Position numbers and translations under genes: made by a program. The notes under the pieces were generated by a model, which was not told the DNA's origin, searched no databases, and saw only the letters and a program-made list of their open reading frames with translations. This document shows, piece after piece, positions 1-8,889 of a DNA stretch of 64,000 nucleotides. The DNA comes from Bradyrhizobium sp. 1(2017) (GTDB taxonomy: Bacteria > Pseudomonadota > Alphaproteobacteria > Rhizobiales > Xanthobacteraceae). The DNA is taken from NCBI RefSeq assembly GCF_011602485.2, contig NZ_CP050022.2, forward strand, positions 6,716,001 through 6,780,000. The letters run 5' to 3'. Position 1 is the stretch's first letter. Each line of letters begins with the position of its first letter.

Positions 1-36
1 ATCACGCGTGGCCCGGTTGTTCTGCCAGCTCGTCAT
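1..36 (-). CDS. possible start of a gene running off the left edge
   Basis: An ATG at position 36 on the minus strand opens a frame that stays open for 12 codons to the window edge. A GGAG lies eight bases upstream of it. The visible peptide (MTSWQNNRATRD) is too short to recognise. It could be chance, so this is only a pointer to check the left neighbour. Confidence 0.25.
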   Translation of the reverse strand, partial: MTSWQNNRATRD

Positions 37-140
37 GGCCTTTGCTCCTCGGCGCGCCTCACCGCTACGGTCCAGTCCACGACTGGTGCGCCGGTCGTCT
101 CGATCAAATTCATGTAAAACTTCCGGATGGAGAGTCAGGC

Positions 141-166
141 CGGCGGGAGTGCTGTCTCTCCCGCCG
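141..166 (-). terminator. GC-rich hairpin downstream of the alpha/beta hydrolase
   Basis: A perfect 9-bp stem (CGGCGGGAG paired with CTCCCGCCG) surrounds an 8-nt loop, about 45 bases after the stop codon of the hydrolase gene at 212. No T tract follows on the minus strand, so it is at best a weak or Rho-assisted terminator. Confidence 0.35.
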
Positions 167-211
167 TCCTTCCCTTCGCCGGCCATGCGTCAGGACCGGC
201 AAAATGCGGCG

Positions 212-997
212 TCAGCGGGCAGCCTGTTGATCGATGCTGCGTGCGGCCCGGCTAATGACGGCCGCCACTTCCTTCGGATGCGATTCGTAGACCGAGTGGC
301 TTGCGCCCGGGATCACGGTGGTGTGGCTCTTGGCACGCTCGTAATACCAGCGCTCCAGATCGGGGTTGATGATCTGGTCGCTGCCGGCAACGATGCCCCA
401 GCTCGGCTTGGTCTTCCACGCCGCCGCCGTCAGCGGCGTGCTGAACACCTGCGCAGCAGCCGGCACCTGGGAGCGCGCGACGAACTCGGCGCGCTCACGC
501 GGCAGATCGGGCGCGAACAGTTTCGGGAATTGCACGGGATCGAGATAGGTGAACTTGTCGGGCGTGACCTTGATGACGCCTTCGGTCTTTCCGAGCACGC
601 TCGGCGTCTTCTTGCCAAGCGCCGATTCGTCCTCGCCAACGTCGGGCGCGTGTGCGGCGACGTAGACGAGGCCGACGACGCTGGGATGAACGCCCGCTTC
701 GGTGATGATCGAGCCGCCATAGGAGTGGCCGACGAGAAGCGTCGGGCCGTTCTGGAGATCGAGGATTCGCTTCGCTGCCGTGACGTCATCGGCGAACGAC
801 GTTTCCGGCTCCTGGACCATGGTGACATGGAAACCTTCCTTGGTCAGGATCTCGTAGACCGGCTTCCAACCGGACGCGTCCACCCAGGCACCGTGGACCA
901 GGACGATGTTCTTCAGGGGCTCTGCACGCGCCGCGTCGACGGTCGCGAACAGCGAAAGGGTGGCGGCGAAAGCAAGGCAGGCAATACGGGGGTTCAT
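212..997 (-). CDS. exported alpha/beta hydrolase
   Basis: This 261-residue protein has a clear N-terminal signal peptide ending near ...VDAARA at residue 25. An alpha/beta-hydrolase fold follows. The segment after the first strand reads VLVHGAWVDASGW (the HG oxyanion motif). The nucleophile elbow is GHSYGG with Ser at about residue 93, and the catalytic His lies in GASHSVYESHP near the C terminus. Length and motifs fit the AB_hydrolase_1/6 group, often annotated as salicylate-esterase-like or EstC-like. The substrate cannot be inferred. The ATG at 997 has a GGAG ten bases upstream. The gene stands alone, with its promoter in the 184-bp gap shared with the exported protein at 1182. Confidence 0.85.
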   Translation of the reverse strand: MNPRIACLAFAATLSLFATVDAARAEPLKNIVLVHGAWVDASGWKPVYEILTKEGFHVTMVQEPETSFADDVTAAKRILDLQNGPTLLVGHSYGGSIITEAGVHPSVVGLVYVAAHAPDVGEDESALGKKTPSVLGKTEGVIKVTPDKFTYLDPVQFPKLFAPDLPRERAEFVARSQVPAAAQVFSTPLTAAAWKTKPSWGIVAGSDQIINPDLERWYYERAKSHTTVIPGASHSVYESHPKEVAAVISRAARSIDQQAAR

Positions 998-1181
998 GTC
1001 GGGCTCACTCCGGGTTGGAATGGTGCGACACTAGGTCGAGACCCCGCCAGGTGTATTTCGCCAAACAACTATCCTTGCCACTTCGCACGCCGGGGAACGT
1101 CGATCGCGGCAACGGCCACTCGCGCTTCCGATGAATGCGACCTAGCTATGCGCGCACCCCCGATTGCACAGGATCGAACCA

Positions 1182-1523
1182 ATGACATCCACCGCAAAAC
1201 TCCCGATCGCACTCCTCATCGTGCTCGGTGCCGCATCGCCGGCCTTTGCAGGCACCTGCGCGGAAGAGATCGCTCAAACCCAGGTGCAACTGGATCGCGC
1301 CATCGAAAAGGACGCGGGCTCCCACGGCTGGAAACCGGAGAGCCTCAACGCGCTGCGCAGCCATCAGCCGACGCCCCGCTCTCTTGCCGAGGCCGAGAGC
1401 GGCGACGGCGTCGATTTCACGGCTGCGCTGGATTCGCTTGATCGCGCTCGTGCCGCCGATCACATCGGTGACACGCGCGCATGCAGCCGGGAACTCGCCC
1501 GCGCGCGGGCCATTCTGAGATAG
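1182..1523 (+). CDS. small exported protein of unknown function
   Basis: The product is 113 residues with a signal peptide (KLPIALLIVLGAASPAFA, cleaved before GTCAEEI). The mature part is a hydrophilic, probably helical domain with two cysteines, one right after the cleavage site and one near the C terminus (DTRACSREL). They could form a disulfide. The ATG at 1182 is preferred over the in-frame ATG at 1164 because it has AGGA eight bases upstream and gives a normal signal peptide. No family is recognised. It is divergent from the hydrolase gene and probably monocistronic. Confidence 0.6.
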   Translation: MTSTAKLPIALLIVLGAASPAFAGTCAEEIAQTQVQLDRAIEKDAGSHGWKPESLNALRSHQPTPRSLAEAESGDGVDFTAALDSLDRARAADHIGDTRACSRELARARAILR

Positions 1524-1730
1524 CGCAGACGAAATCAGAACGGAGGCCGGCTCGCATCCGCGTCGCTACCCATGCAGCGCGGTCGCCTGGTCGCGCGGCG
1601 GAGCACGCAGCCCACGGACGCAAAGACGTCTCGTGTTCGTGCGGCCCGGGAGCGGGACGTGCGTTCTAGAAATACCCGCGCTCTCGCATCTTTCTAAGGT
1701 CCGGCGACATTCATCGCGGAGCGATCGTCC

Positions 1731-2282
1731 ATGCGGGACCAGCATTCAACAAACCACACCGGCATGAGGAGATCGGGATCGCACCGGCTCGCGATGCGTC
1801 CATGCATGCTGCTCGCAGCCGGCCTTTGGCTCGTGTCGGCTGCGGCAATCGCCCAGACGGCGATGCCGGGAATGCAAACTTCCCCCGGCATGCTTCCGAC
1901 GTCGCCACTCAACACGCAATCGACCCGGCCGGTGGGGATCCCGCTGGGATCGACCGAGATTGCAACGCCCGGCACCTCGCCGCTCAATCCCGGGCAAGAC
2001 ATGACGAACTGTCCGACATCGGCAAATTCCGCTTCGCCAGGCGCATTGTTTGATGGCGGCGGACTTGCCGGCACCTCGTCGACCGCGTGCGCCAGCAGCG
2101 CAACAGCTCCGTCGACCCTGTCCTCGCCGTCGACGATTGGACGCGTCGGGATTCCATTGGGTGCCACCGAGCTTGGCGGCGCCGGCATCAGTCCGTCCGT
2201 GCCTGTGCCGAGTCCCGCCCCTACCGATGGAACGACATCGATCAACGGCACGCCGTCGATCAACGGCCTCGGCAATCCCTGA
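1731..2282 (+). CDS. exported Pro/Ser/Thr/Gly-rich protein leading an RND efflux operon
   Basis: The 183-residue product has a long n-region, a hydrophobic signal segment (MLLAAGLWLVSAAAIAQ) and then a low-complexity tail rich in P, S, T, G and A. Two copies of a GIPLG[SA]TE[IL] motif sit about 90 residues apart, and two cysteines occur (TNCP, TACA). No domain is recognised. It ends 20 bp before the adaptor gene, so it is probably the first gene of the pump operon. A similar exported protein (38470-39171) ends the second RND operon. The start at 1731 has GGAG nine bases upstream; the ATGs at 1764 and 1794 would shorten only the n-region. Confidence 0.6.
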   Translation: MRDQHSTNHTGMRRSGSHRLAMRPCMLLAAGLWLVSAAAIAQTAMPGMQTSPGMLPTSPLNTQSTRPVGIPLGSTEIATPGTSPLNPGQDMTNCPTSANSASPGALFDGGGLAGTSSTACASSATAPSTLSSPSTIGRVGIPLGATELGGAGISPSVPVPSPAPTDGTTSINGTPSINGLGNP

Positions 2283-2302
2283 CATCATCGAGGATCATCA
2301 CC

Positions 2303-3478
2303 GTGAAACGACCCCTCACCATCGCGCTCGTCGCTCTCGCCGCAATCGGGGCCGGAGCAGGTTCGTGGTTCTTCGCGGACCGCCAGGCGGTCGTCGCAGC
2401 CGCGCCATTGCCCGCGCCCGCTGCCGTGCCGGTGGTCGCCGCCGCCGTTACGGGCAAGGACGTGCCGATCTATCTACGCGGCATCGGCACGGTGATCGCG
2501 TACAACACCGACGTGGTGCGCAGCCAGATCCAGGGGCAGATCGTCAAGATCGCCTTCACCGAGGGACAAGCCGTCAAGGCCGGCGACCTGCTCGCCCAGA
2601 TCGACCCGCGACCCTATGAGGCCCAAATCGAGCAGCTGACCGCCAATCGCGACAGGGATCAGGCGCAGCTCGCGAATGCCGAGGCCAATCTCTCCCGCTA
2701 CAACAAGCTGGGCGACAAGGGCTACGCGACGCCGCAATTGATCGAGACGCAGACCGCGCAAGTGGCGCAGCTCAAGGCCGCCGTGAAGGGCGACCAGGCC
2801 CAGATCGACCAGGCCAATGTCCAGCTCAGCTATACGCGCCTAACCTCGGCCATCCCCGGCATCACCGGCGTCCGCCAAATCGATGTCGGCAACGTGATTC
2901 ATCCGACCGACCCCAACGGCCTCGTCGTCGTCACCCAGATCGAGCCGATCTCACTGCTCTTCACTCTGCCCCAGAGCGACCTGCCCCTGATTCAGGAGCA
3001 CGCAGCAAAGGGAACGCTGAAGGTCATCGCCTACAGCCAGGACGACAAGATGAAGCTGGACGAAGGCGAGCTGCTGCTGGTCAACAACGAGATCGCAGGG
3101 ACGACCGGCACCGTCCAGCTCAAGGCGGAATTTCCAAACCTTGAACACCGGCTGTGGCCGGGACAGCTGGTCAACGCCCGCCTGCTGCTGGAGGTGCGAA
3201 AGGATGCGCTGACGGTCGCAGGCTCGGCCGTGCAGCAGGGCCCGAACGGCAGCTATGTCTATGTCGTGTCTTCCGACCAGAGCGTCAGTCTGCAACCCGT
3301 TCACGTCGCACAGATCAGCGACGGCCAGGCGCTGATCGATCAGGGATTGAAGTCAGGCGACGTCGTCGTGGTCGACGGCCAGTATCGACTCACCGAAGGC
3401 AGCCGCGTTCATGAGCTGCACGGCAAGGCCGCGCGTGAAGCCGACCTGCAAAGTTCCGTGCAGGACGCCATCCCATGA
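2303..3478 (+). CDS. RND efflux periplasmic adaptor subunit (MdtA-like)
   Basis: This 391-residue membrane-fusion protein links an inner-membrane RND pump to an outer-membrane channel. It has an N-terminal anchor (TIALVALAAIGAGAGSWFF) without a lipobox. The barrel-sandwich half-motif IRGIGTVIAYNTDVVRSQI... (reading YLRGIGTV here) follows, then the lipoyl-like segment GQAVKAGDLLAQIDPRPYEAQ, a coiled-coil hairpin (about residues 100-170) and the beta-barrel and membrane-proximal domains. The frame is open further upstream, but the GTG at 2303 gives the family-typical N terminus. The stop overlaps the permease start by four bases (ATGA), indicating translational coupling. No outer-membrane factor gene is present nearby. 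Confidence 0.9.
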   Translation: MKRPLTIALVALAAIGAGAGSWFFADRQAVVAAAPLPAPAAVPVVAAAVTGKDVPIYLRGIGTVIAYNTDVVRSQIQGQIVKIAFTEGQAVKAGDLLAQIDPRPYEAQIEQLTANRDRDQAQLANAEANLSRYNKLGDKGYATPQLIETQTAQVAQLKAAVKGDQAQIDQANVQLSYTRLTSAIPGITGVRQIDVGNVIHPTDPNGLVVVTQIEPISLLFTLPQSDLPLIQEHAAKGTLKVIAYSQDDKMKLDEGELLLVNNEIAGTTGTVQLKAEFPNLEHRLWPGQLVNARLLLEVRKDALTVAGSAVQQGPNGSYVYVVSSDQSVSLQPVHVAQISDGQALIDQGLKSGDVVVVDGQYRLTEGSRVHELHGKAAREADLQSSVQDAIP

Positions 3479-6400
3479 ACCTTTCCGCGCCCTTCATCCT
3501 GCGGCCGATCGCGACCGCTCTGCTGATGGCGGGCCTGCTTCTGCTCGGCCTTGCGGCCTATCCGCTGCTGCCGGTCGGTGCGCTGCCGAACGTCAATTAC
3601 CCGACGATCCAGATCTCCGCGCAACTGCCGGGCGCAGACCCCGGGACCATCGCCTCGTCGCTGGCCACGCCGCTCGAGCAGCAACTCAGCCAGATTCCAG
3701 GCGTCACGCAGCTCACTTCGTCCAGTGCGCTCGGCGTGGCCCAGCTCACGGTGCAGTTCGAGCTGTCCCGCACGGTGGACAGCGCCGCCGTCGACGTGCT
3801 CGCCGCGATCAACGCCGCCAGCCCCTTCCTGCCGCCGAATATCCCCTACCCGCCAACGATCAGGAAAGTGAATCCCGCGGAAACGCCGATCATGCTGATC
3901 GCGCTGACCTCGGACTCGCTGCCGCTGACCACGGTGGACGCCTATGCGGAAAACATCCTGCTGCCGAAGATTTCGCAGGTCCCGGGCGTCGGCCTGGTCG
4001 GAATCGGCGGCCAGCAGAAGCCCGCCATCCGCATCCAGGTCAATCCGCAGGCGCTTGCCGCCCGCGGCATCGGCCTCGAGGACGTCCGCAACGTGATCGC
4101 CGGCGCCAATGTCGATCTGCCGAAGGGCACGCTCAACAGCCCGCGCGTCACATATACGCTCAACACCAACGATCAGCTGCTGAAGCCTTCGGCCTATGAA
4201 GACCTCATCATCGCCTACCGCAACGGCTCGCCAGTGCGGCTACGGGACGTCGGCACGGCGATCGAGGCGCCGGAAAACGATCTCCTCGCAGGCTGGTACG
4301 GCAGGGATCGCGCCATTATTCTGGCCGTCCAGCGCGTCCCCGGCGCCAACGTCATCGAGACCGTCGACCGCATCAAGAAGCTGTTGCCGCAGCTGCAAGC
4401 CTCCGTTCCTCCTGCGATCAAGGTGACGATCGCAGCCGATCGCACCGCCACCATCCGCGCCGCAGTCTCCGACGTGCAATTCACGCTGCTTCTGACGGTC
4501 GCCCTGGTGGTGATGGTCATATTCCTGTTCCTGCGGAATTTCTGGGCCACCGTCATCCCGGCGATCACGGTTCCCCTGGCGCTGATCGGGACATTCGCGG
4601 TCCTTTACGTGCTCGGCTACAGTCTCGACAACCTTTCGCTGATGGCGCTGTCGATCGCGGTCGGCTTCGTGGTCGACGATGCCGTGGTGGTCATCGAGAA
4701 CATCGTCCGTCATCTCGAGCAGGGCATGACGCCGATGGAGGCGGCGCTCAAGGGGTCCCGCGAGATCGGCTTCACGATCGTCTCGATCACGCTGTCGCTG
4801 ATCGCGGTGTTCATCCCGCTGTTCCTGATGGGCGGCTATGTCGGCAAGCTGTTCCAGGAATTCGCGATCACGATCACCGCCTCGCTGCTGCTGTCGCTTG
4901 TCATCTCGCTCACGCTGACGCCGATGATGTGCGCGCGTCTGCTGAAGGACGACTCGCGGAAGAAGCATGGCCGGCTCTATCTCCTGTTCGAGCGCGGCTT
5001 CGATGCCCTGCTTGCGCTCTATGCGCGGGGCCTGCGCGTCGTGCTGCGCCATCGCTTCGTAACGTTGCTCGTGATGCTCTCGACCGTGGCGCTCACCGGC
5101 TATCTCTACGTCATCATCCCGAAGGGCTTCTTTCCGCAACAGGACACAGGTCAAATCATCGGCATCACCGAGGCCGCCCAGGACATCTCCTTCCCCGCCA
5201 TGTCCGAGCGCCAGCAGGCCATCGTCGGCATCCTCTTGAAGGATCCTGCCATCCAATCGGTGGCCAGCTATATCGGCCCGGGCGGCCCTACGGCGACGCT
5301 CAACCAGGGACGGATCTTCATCGTCCTGAAGCCGAAACCCGAACGCAAGGCCAGCGCCGACCAGATCATCAACCGGCTGAGACCCCAGCTCGCCCACATC
5401 CAGGGCATCACGCTCTACATGCAGGCGGCCCAGGACATCACCATCGGCGCGCGCCTGTCGAAGACACAGTATCAGTATACGTTGACGGATGCCGATTCCA
5501 ACGAGCTCACCCACTGGTCGGCGATCTTCCTGGAGAAGCTGCGCGCGCTCGACATCATCACCGACGTCGCGAGCGACCAGGCCAATGCCGGTCCGAGGCT
5601 CGAAGTCACCGTCAACCGCGAAGTCGCCTCCAGCTTCGGCATCGTGCCGACGACGATCGACAACGCCCTCGACGACGCCTTTGGCCAGCGGATCATCTCC
5701 ACCATGTTCACCTCGCTGAACCAGTATCACGTCGTGATGGAGGTCGACCCGAAGTTCCAGTACGGCCCCGAGGCGCTCAAGGACATCTACCTGAACTCGG
5801 CCAGCGGCCAGCAGGTCCCCCTCAGCACGCTGGTTCACAGCGTCATCGAGCCTGCGCCCATCCTGATCAATCACCAGGGCCTGTTTCCCTCCGTCACGAT
5901 CTCGTTCAACCTGCGGCCGGGCGCAGCACTCGGCGATGCCGTGGCGGCGGTCCAGAAGATCGAGAAGGACACCGGCAAGCCGGCTTCGCTATCGACCTCG
6001 TTCCAGGGCAATGCGCAGGCGTTCCAGTCCTCGCTGTCAGGCACGCCGTTATTGATCGGGGCGGCCCTGATCGTGATCTACATCATTCTCGGCGTGCTCT
6101 ATGAAAGCCTGATCCATCCGATCACGATCCTGTCGACACTGCCGTCCGCCGGCATCGGCGCTCTGCTGCTGCTGCTCGCGGTCCACATGGACCTCAGCGT
6201 CATCGCCATCATCGGCATCATTCTCCTGATCGGCATCGTCAAGAAGAACGGCATCATGCTGGTCGACTTCGCTCTCGAAGTGGAGCGCCAACACGGGCTG
6301 AGCCCCGAAGCGGCGATCTACCAGGCCTGCACGCTCCGTTTCCGCCCGATCCTGATGACGACGATGGCGGCGCTGCTTGGCGGCGTGCCGCTGATGCTCG

Positions 6401-6618
6401 GCACCGGCACCGGCGCTGAATTGCGCCAGCCGCTCGGCTACACGATCGTCGGCGGCCTGATGCTCTCGCAGATCCTGACGCTCTACACGACCCCGGTGGT
6501 CTATCTCTATCTCGACAAGCTCGGCAATTGGCTCACCGGGCGCGAGCCGCACGCCGCCGCGACGGCCACTCCCTCGACGACCGAAGCCGACGCGGGATTG
6601 AGCCACGAGTCTGCCTGA
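3475..6618 (+). CDS. RND efflux permease (HAE1, MdtB/MdtC-like)
   Basis: The 1047-residue inner-membrane proton antiporter has the RND layout: TM1, a large periplasmic loop, TM2-6, a second loop and TM8-12. The proton-relay residues are present: Asp401 and Asp402 in GFVVDDAVVVIEN of TM4, and a lysine at about 924 in GIVKKNGIMLVDF of TM10. Length and motifs fit the MdtB/MdtC group of drug, bile-salt or siderophore exporters; the substrate is unknown. It overlaps the adaptor gene by 4 bp and is the last gene of this operon. A 258-bp gap follows before the kinase gene. Confidence 0.93.
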   Translation: MNLSAPFILRPIATALLMAGLLLLGLAAYPLLPVGALPNVNYPTIQISAQLPGADPGTIASSLATPLEQQLSQIPGVTQLTSSSALGVAQLTVQFELSRTVDSAAVDVLAAINAASPFLPPNIPYPPTIRKVNPAETPIMLIALTSDSLPLTTVDAYAENILLPKISQVPGVGLVGIGGQQKPAIRIQVNPQALAARGIGLEDVRNVIAGANVDLPKGTLNSPRVTYTLNTNDQLLKPSAYEDLIIAYRNGSPVRLRDVGTAIEAPENDLLAGWYGRDRAIILAVQRVPGANVIETVDRIKKLLPQLQASVPPAIKVTIAADRTATIRAAVSDVQFTLLLTVALVVMVIFLFLRNFWATVIPAITVPLALIGTFAVLYVLGYSLDNLSLMALSIAVGFVVDDAVVVIENIVRHLEQGMTPMEAALKGSREIGFTIVSITLSLIAVFIPLFLMGGYVGKLFQEFAITITASLLLSLVISLTLTPMMCARLLKDDSRKKHGRLYLLFERGFDALLALYARGLRVVLRHRFVTLLVMLSTVALTGYLYVIIPKGFFPQQDTGQIIGITEAAQDISFPAMSERQQAIVGILLKDPAIQSVASYIGPGGPTATLNQGRIFIVLKPKPERKASADQIINRLRPQLAHIQGITLYMQAAQDITIGARLSKTQYQYTLTDADSNELTHWSAIFLEKLRALDIITDVASDQANAGPRLEVTVNREVASSFGIVPTTIDNALDDAFGQRIISTMFTSLNQYHVVMEVDPKFQYGPEALKDIYLNSASGQQVPLSTLVHSVIEPAPILINHQGLFPSVTISFNLRPGAALGDAVAAVQKIEKDTGKPASLSTSFQGNAQAFQSSLSGTPLLIGAALIVIYIILGVLYESLIHPITILSTLPSAGIGALLLLLAVHMDLSVIAIIGIILLIGIVKKNGIMLVDFALEVERQHGLSPEAAIYQACTLRFRPILMTTMAALLGGVPLMLGTGTGAELRQPLGYTIVGGLMLSQILTLYTTPVVYLYLDKLGNWLTGREPHAAATATPSTTEADAGLSHESA

Positions 6619-6876
6619 AGGGGTCCGCATCGGCCTGTCGGCCGCGGCGATGGGGCGAGCCTGCGGCGATATGACCCAAAGCTCACATCGTCGCAACGTG
6701 CGTTTTGGCAAAGACCTTGCGAAAATGGAAAAGACTGATTTTCCGCGGCGCGATAGCAACGCCCATCCCGTTCAACGCTCCGAGCATCTCTGCTCGGGAA
6801 TTGGTCTCATGCCCGACGGTTATCTCTCGGACTTCTTCGATCTGCCGGCCTGGTCGGACCGGCCGCGATTTGCGAC

Positions 6877-8850
6877 GTGATGGTCGAGGATCGGACATTG
6901 GCTGCGCCGGCCGAGCAGCCCGATGGCCCGGCCGGACGCCGTGGCGTCCTCGCCCAGGTCGCGTTTTGGGTGCTGGGAAGCGCCGCATTGAGCGGGTTGT
7001 CGATCACCTGCTTCCTGCTCGGGTTCAACTTCGCCACCAGCGCCTTCACTCTTCTGGTCGCCATTGTCCTGGCGTCGCTGCTCGGCAGCATCGTCTCGTC
7101 GGTGATCTTTTCGACTGTCGCGGTCGGCTGGCTGATCTACCTGTTCGTCGCCCCCGTGCATTCCTTTGCGGTGAGTGCGCTGCAGGACGCCGCCGCCCTG
7201 ACCGCCTTTCTCGTCACGTCGCTGGTGATCGTGAGCATGTTGCATCGGATCGGGCGCGAAGACGCGTTGCGGCGACGTCAAGCCGCCTACCTCGCGGAGG
7301 CCCAGAAGCTCAGTCATACCGGCAGCTTTGGCTGGAACATTGCCAGCGGGGAGCTGTTCTGGTCCGATGAGACCTTCAGGATCTTCGATCTCGATCCGGA
7401 TTTGCCGCCGTCCATCGACATCGTGCTGAAGCGCACGCATCCCGACGATCTCAACACAGTCCGCGAAGCCATCGAGCGCGCCGCGAAGGACCGGAGGGAT
7501 ATTTCCCTGGAGCACCGGCTTCTGCTGGAGGATGGCTCGGTCCGGTACATCCGCGTGGTGGCCCACGGAATCGCCGATAAAAGCGGGCAGCTCGAGTTCG
7601 TCGGTGCGGTGATGGACATCACTGGGCAGAAGAAGGCGACGACCGAGCTGGAGCGGAGCGAGCAGCGTTATCGCCAATTGTTCAGCCGAATGCCGATCGC
7701 GCTCCGGCAACTCGACGCCAGCAAGCTGGTGGCGCTGTTCCGGAAACTCCGCGCCGAGGGGGTCGAGGATCTCGGCAGCTATTTCGACAGCCACCCCGAT
7801 TTCCTCAAAACCTGCATGGAGGCGCTCTCGTTTCAGGAGGCCAATGATCGGGCCATCCAGATGTTCGGCGGCGACTATGCAGGACGTTCCATGGCCGACA
7901 CCTGGCGGGAGCGGCCGGATACGTTCCGGCGCGCCATGGAATCCCGCTTTCGCGGCGAAGCGAGCTTCGAGGAAGAGACCAGGATGGTCACGTGGGACGA
8001 CCGCGTCCTCGACGTCCTCTTCACGACGGCACGAGTGGGTCCCGTCAATGATCTCGAGCTGAGCCTCGTTGGAACGATCGACATCTCCCAGCGTGTCCGC
8101 GCCCAAGAGAGGCTTCGACAAGTGCAGGCAGAGTTCGCACATGCCGCGCGAATCTCGATGCTCGGCGAGCTCACGGCCTCGATCGCCCATGAGGTCAACC
8201 AGCCGCTGGCGGCCATCACGACCAATGCCGCAGCCGGCCTGCGCTGGCTGAACAGGCCCAATCCCGACTTGGCCGAGCTGCGCAAGGTGATCGAGAACAC
8301 GGCCACGGATGCCAAACGCGCCGCGAGCATCGTCGCGCGCGTTCACGGGATGGCGTCCAGGAAGGCACCGGAGCGAATCCTGCTGTCGCTCGACGAGGTC
8401 GTTCGGGAGGCCCTGTTGTTTCTGCGGCATGAAATGGAGTCTCGCGACGTCGCGATCCGGCACCGTCCCGATCCGGCAGCGCCGCCGGTGTTCGGCGACC
8501 GCACCCAGCTTCAGCAGGTGATCGTCAACCTCGCGATCAACGCGATGCAGGCCATGACCCAGGCCGGCACCGAGAACCGCAGGATCGTCATCACCACGGT
8601 CGCCCCGGATGCGAGCACCCTGTGCTGCTCGATGGAAGACAACGGCCCGGGCATCGGCGCCGAACATGTCGGCCGGCTGTTCGAAAGCTTCTTCACGACG
8701 AAGGAGAGCGGCATGGGCATGGGACTGCCGATTTGCCGATCCATCGTCGAATCGCATGGCGGCCGGATCGCTGCCGAGGGCAAGGGCGCTGAAGGAGGCG
8801 CACGATTCTGGTTTACGCTGCCGATCTCCGGCCCGACGCACCCGACCTGA
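6877..8850 (+). CDS. membrane PAS-domain sensor histidine kinase
   Basis: This 657-residue kinase has four closely spaced N-terminal membrane segments (about residues 28-122) resembling the DUF4118/KdpD-type module. A PAS domain (about 140-250, including RTHPDDL) and a second divergent PAS-like domain (about 262-405) follow. The HisKA domain has the H-box SIAHEVNQPL with phospho-accepting His438. The ATPase domain has an N-box (NLAINAMQAM) and G-boxes (DNGPGIG, GMGMGLPICRSI). The H-box is of the NtrB/FixL-like HEVNQPLAAI type. No response regulator is adjacent, so it is an orphan kinase. The start is GTG at 6877 or ATG at 6880. It may relate to the efflux operon just upstream, but only by position. 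Confidence 0.88.
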   Translation: MMVEDRTLAAPAEQPDGPAGRRGVLAQVAFWVLGSAALSGLSITCFLLGFNFATSAFTLLVAIVLASLLGSIVSSVIFSTVAVGWLIYLFVAPVHSFAVSALQDAAALTAFLVTSLVIVSMLHRIGREDALRRRQAAYLAEAQKLSHTGSFGWNIASGELFWSDETFRIFDLDPDLPPSIDIVLKRTHPDDLNTVREAIERAAKDRRDISLEHRLLLEDGSVRYIRVVAHGIADKSGQLEFVGAVMDITGQKKATTELERSEQRYRQLFSRMPIALRQLDASKLVALFRKLRAEGVEDLGSYFDSHPDFLKTCMEALSFQEANDRAIQMFGGDYAGRSMADTWRERPDTFRRAMESRFRGEASFEEETRMVTWDDRVLDVLFTTARVGPVNDLELSLVGTIDISQRVRAQERLRQVQAEFAHAARISMLGELTASIAHEVNQPLAAITTNAAAGLRWLNRPNPDLAELRKVIENTATDAKRAASIVARVHGMASRKAPERILLSLDEVVREALLFLRHEMESRDVAIRHRPDPAAPPVFGDRTQLQQVIVNLAINAMQAMTQAGTENRRIVITTVAPDASTLCCSMEDNGPGIGAEHVGRLFESFFTTKESGMGMGLPICRSIVESHGGRIAAEGKGAEGGARFWFTLPISGPTHPT

Positions 8851-8889
8851 TCCGGCCGGGACGGCGCGGATCGAACCCGTCCATCCATA

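Noticed and set aside
8..1441. 477-codon open frame on the plus strand
   Set aside because: It is antisense to the alpha/beta hydrolase gene; the product is Arg-rich, has no domain and no ribosome binding site. High GC produces such shadows.
4240..5874. 544-codon frame on the minus strand inside the first RND permease gene
   Set aside because: It is a shadow of the permease, with an Asp/Arg/Gln-rich composition typical of antisense frames.
6650..6880. 76-codon frame between the first RND pump and the kinase
   Set aside because: No ribosome binding site, no recognisable feature; the gap holds only short weak hairpins.
6820..8841. 673-codon minus-strand frame opposite the PAS kinase
   Set aside because: The opposite strand encodes a complete kinase with all motifs; this frame has none.
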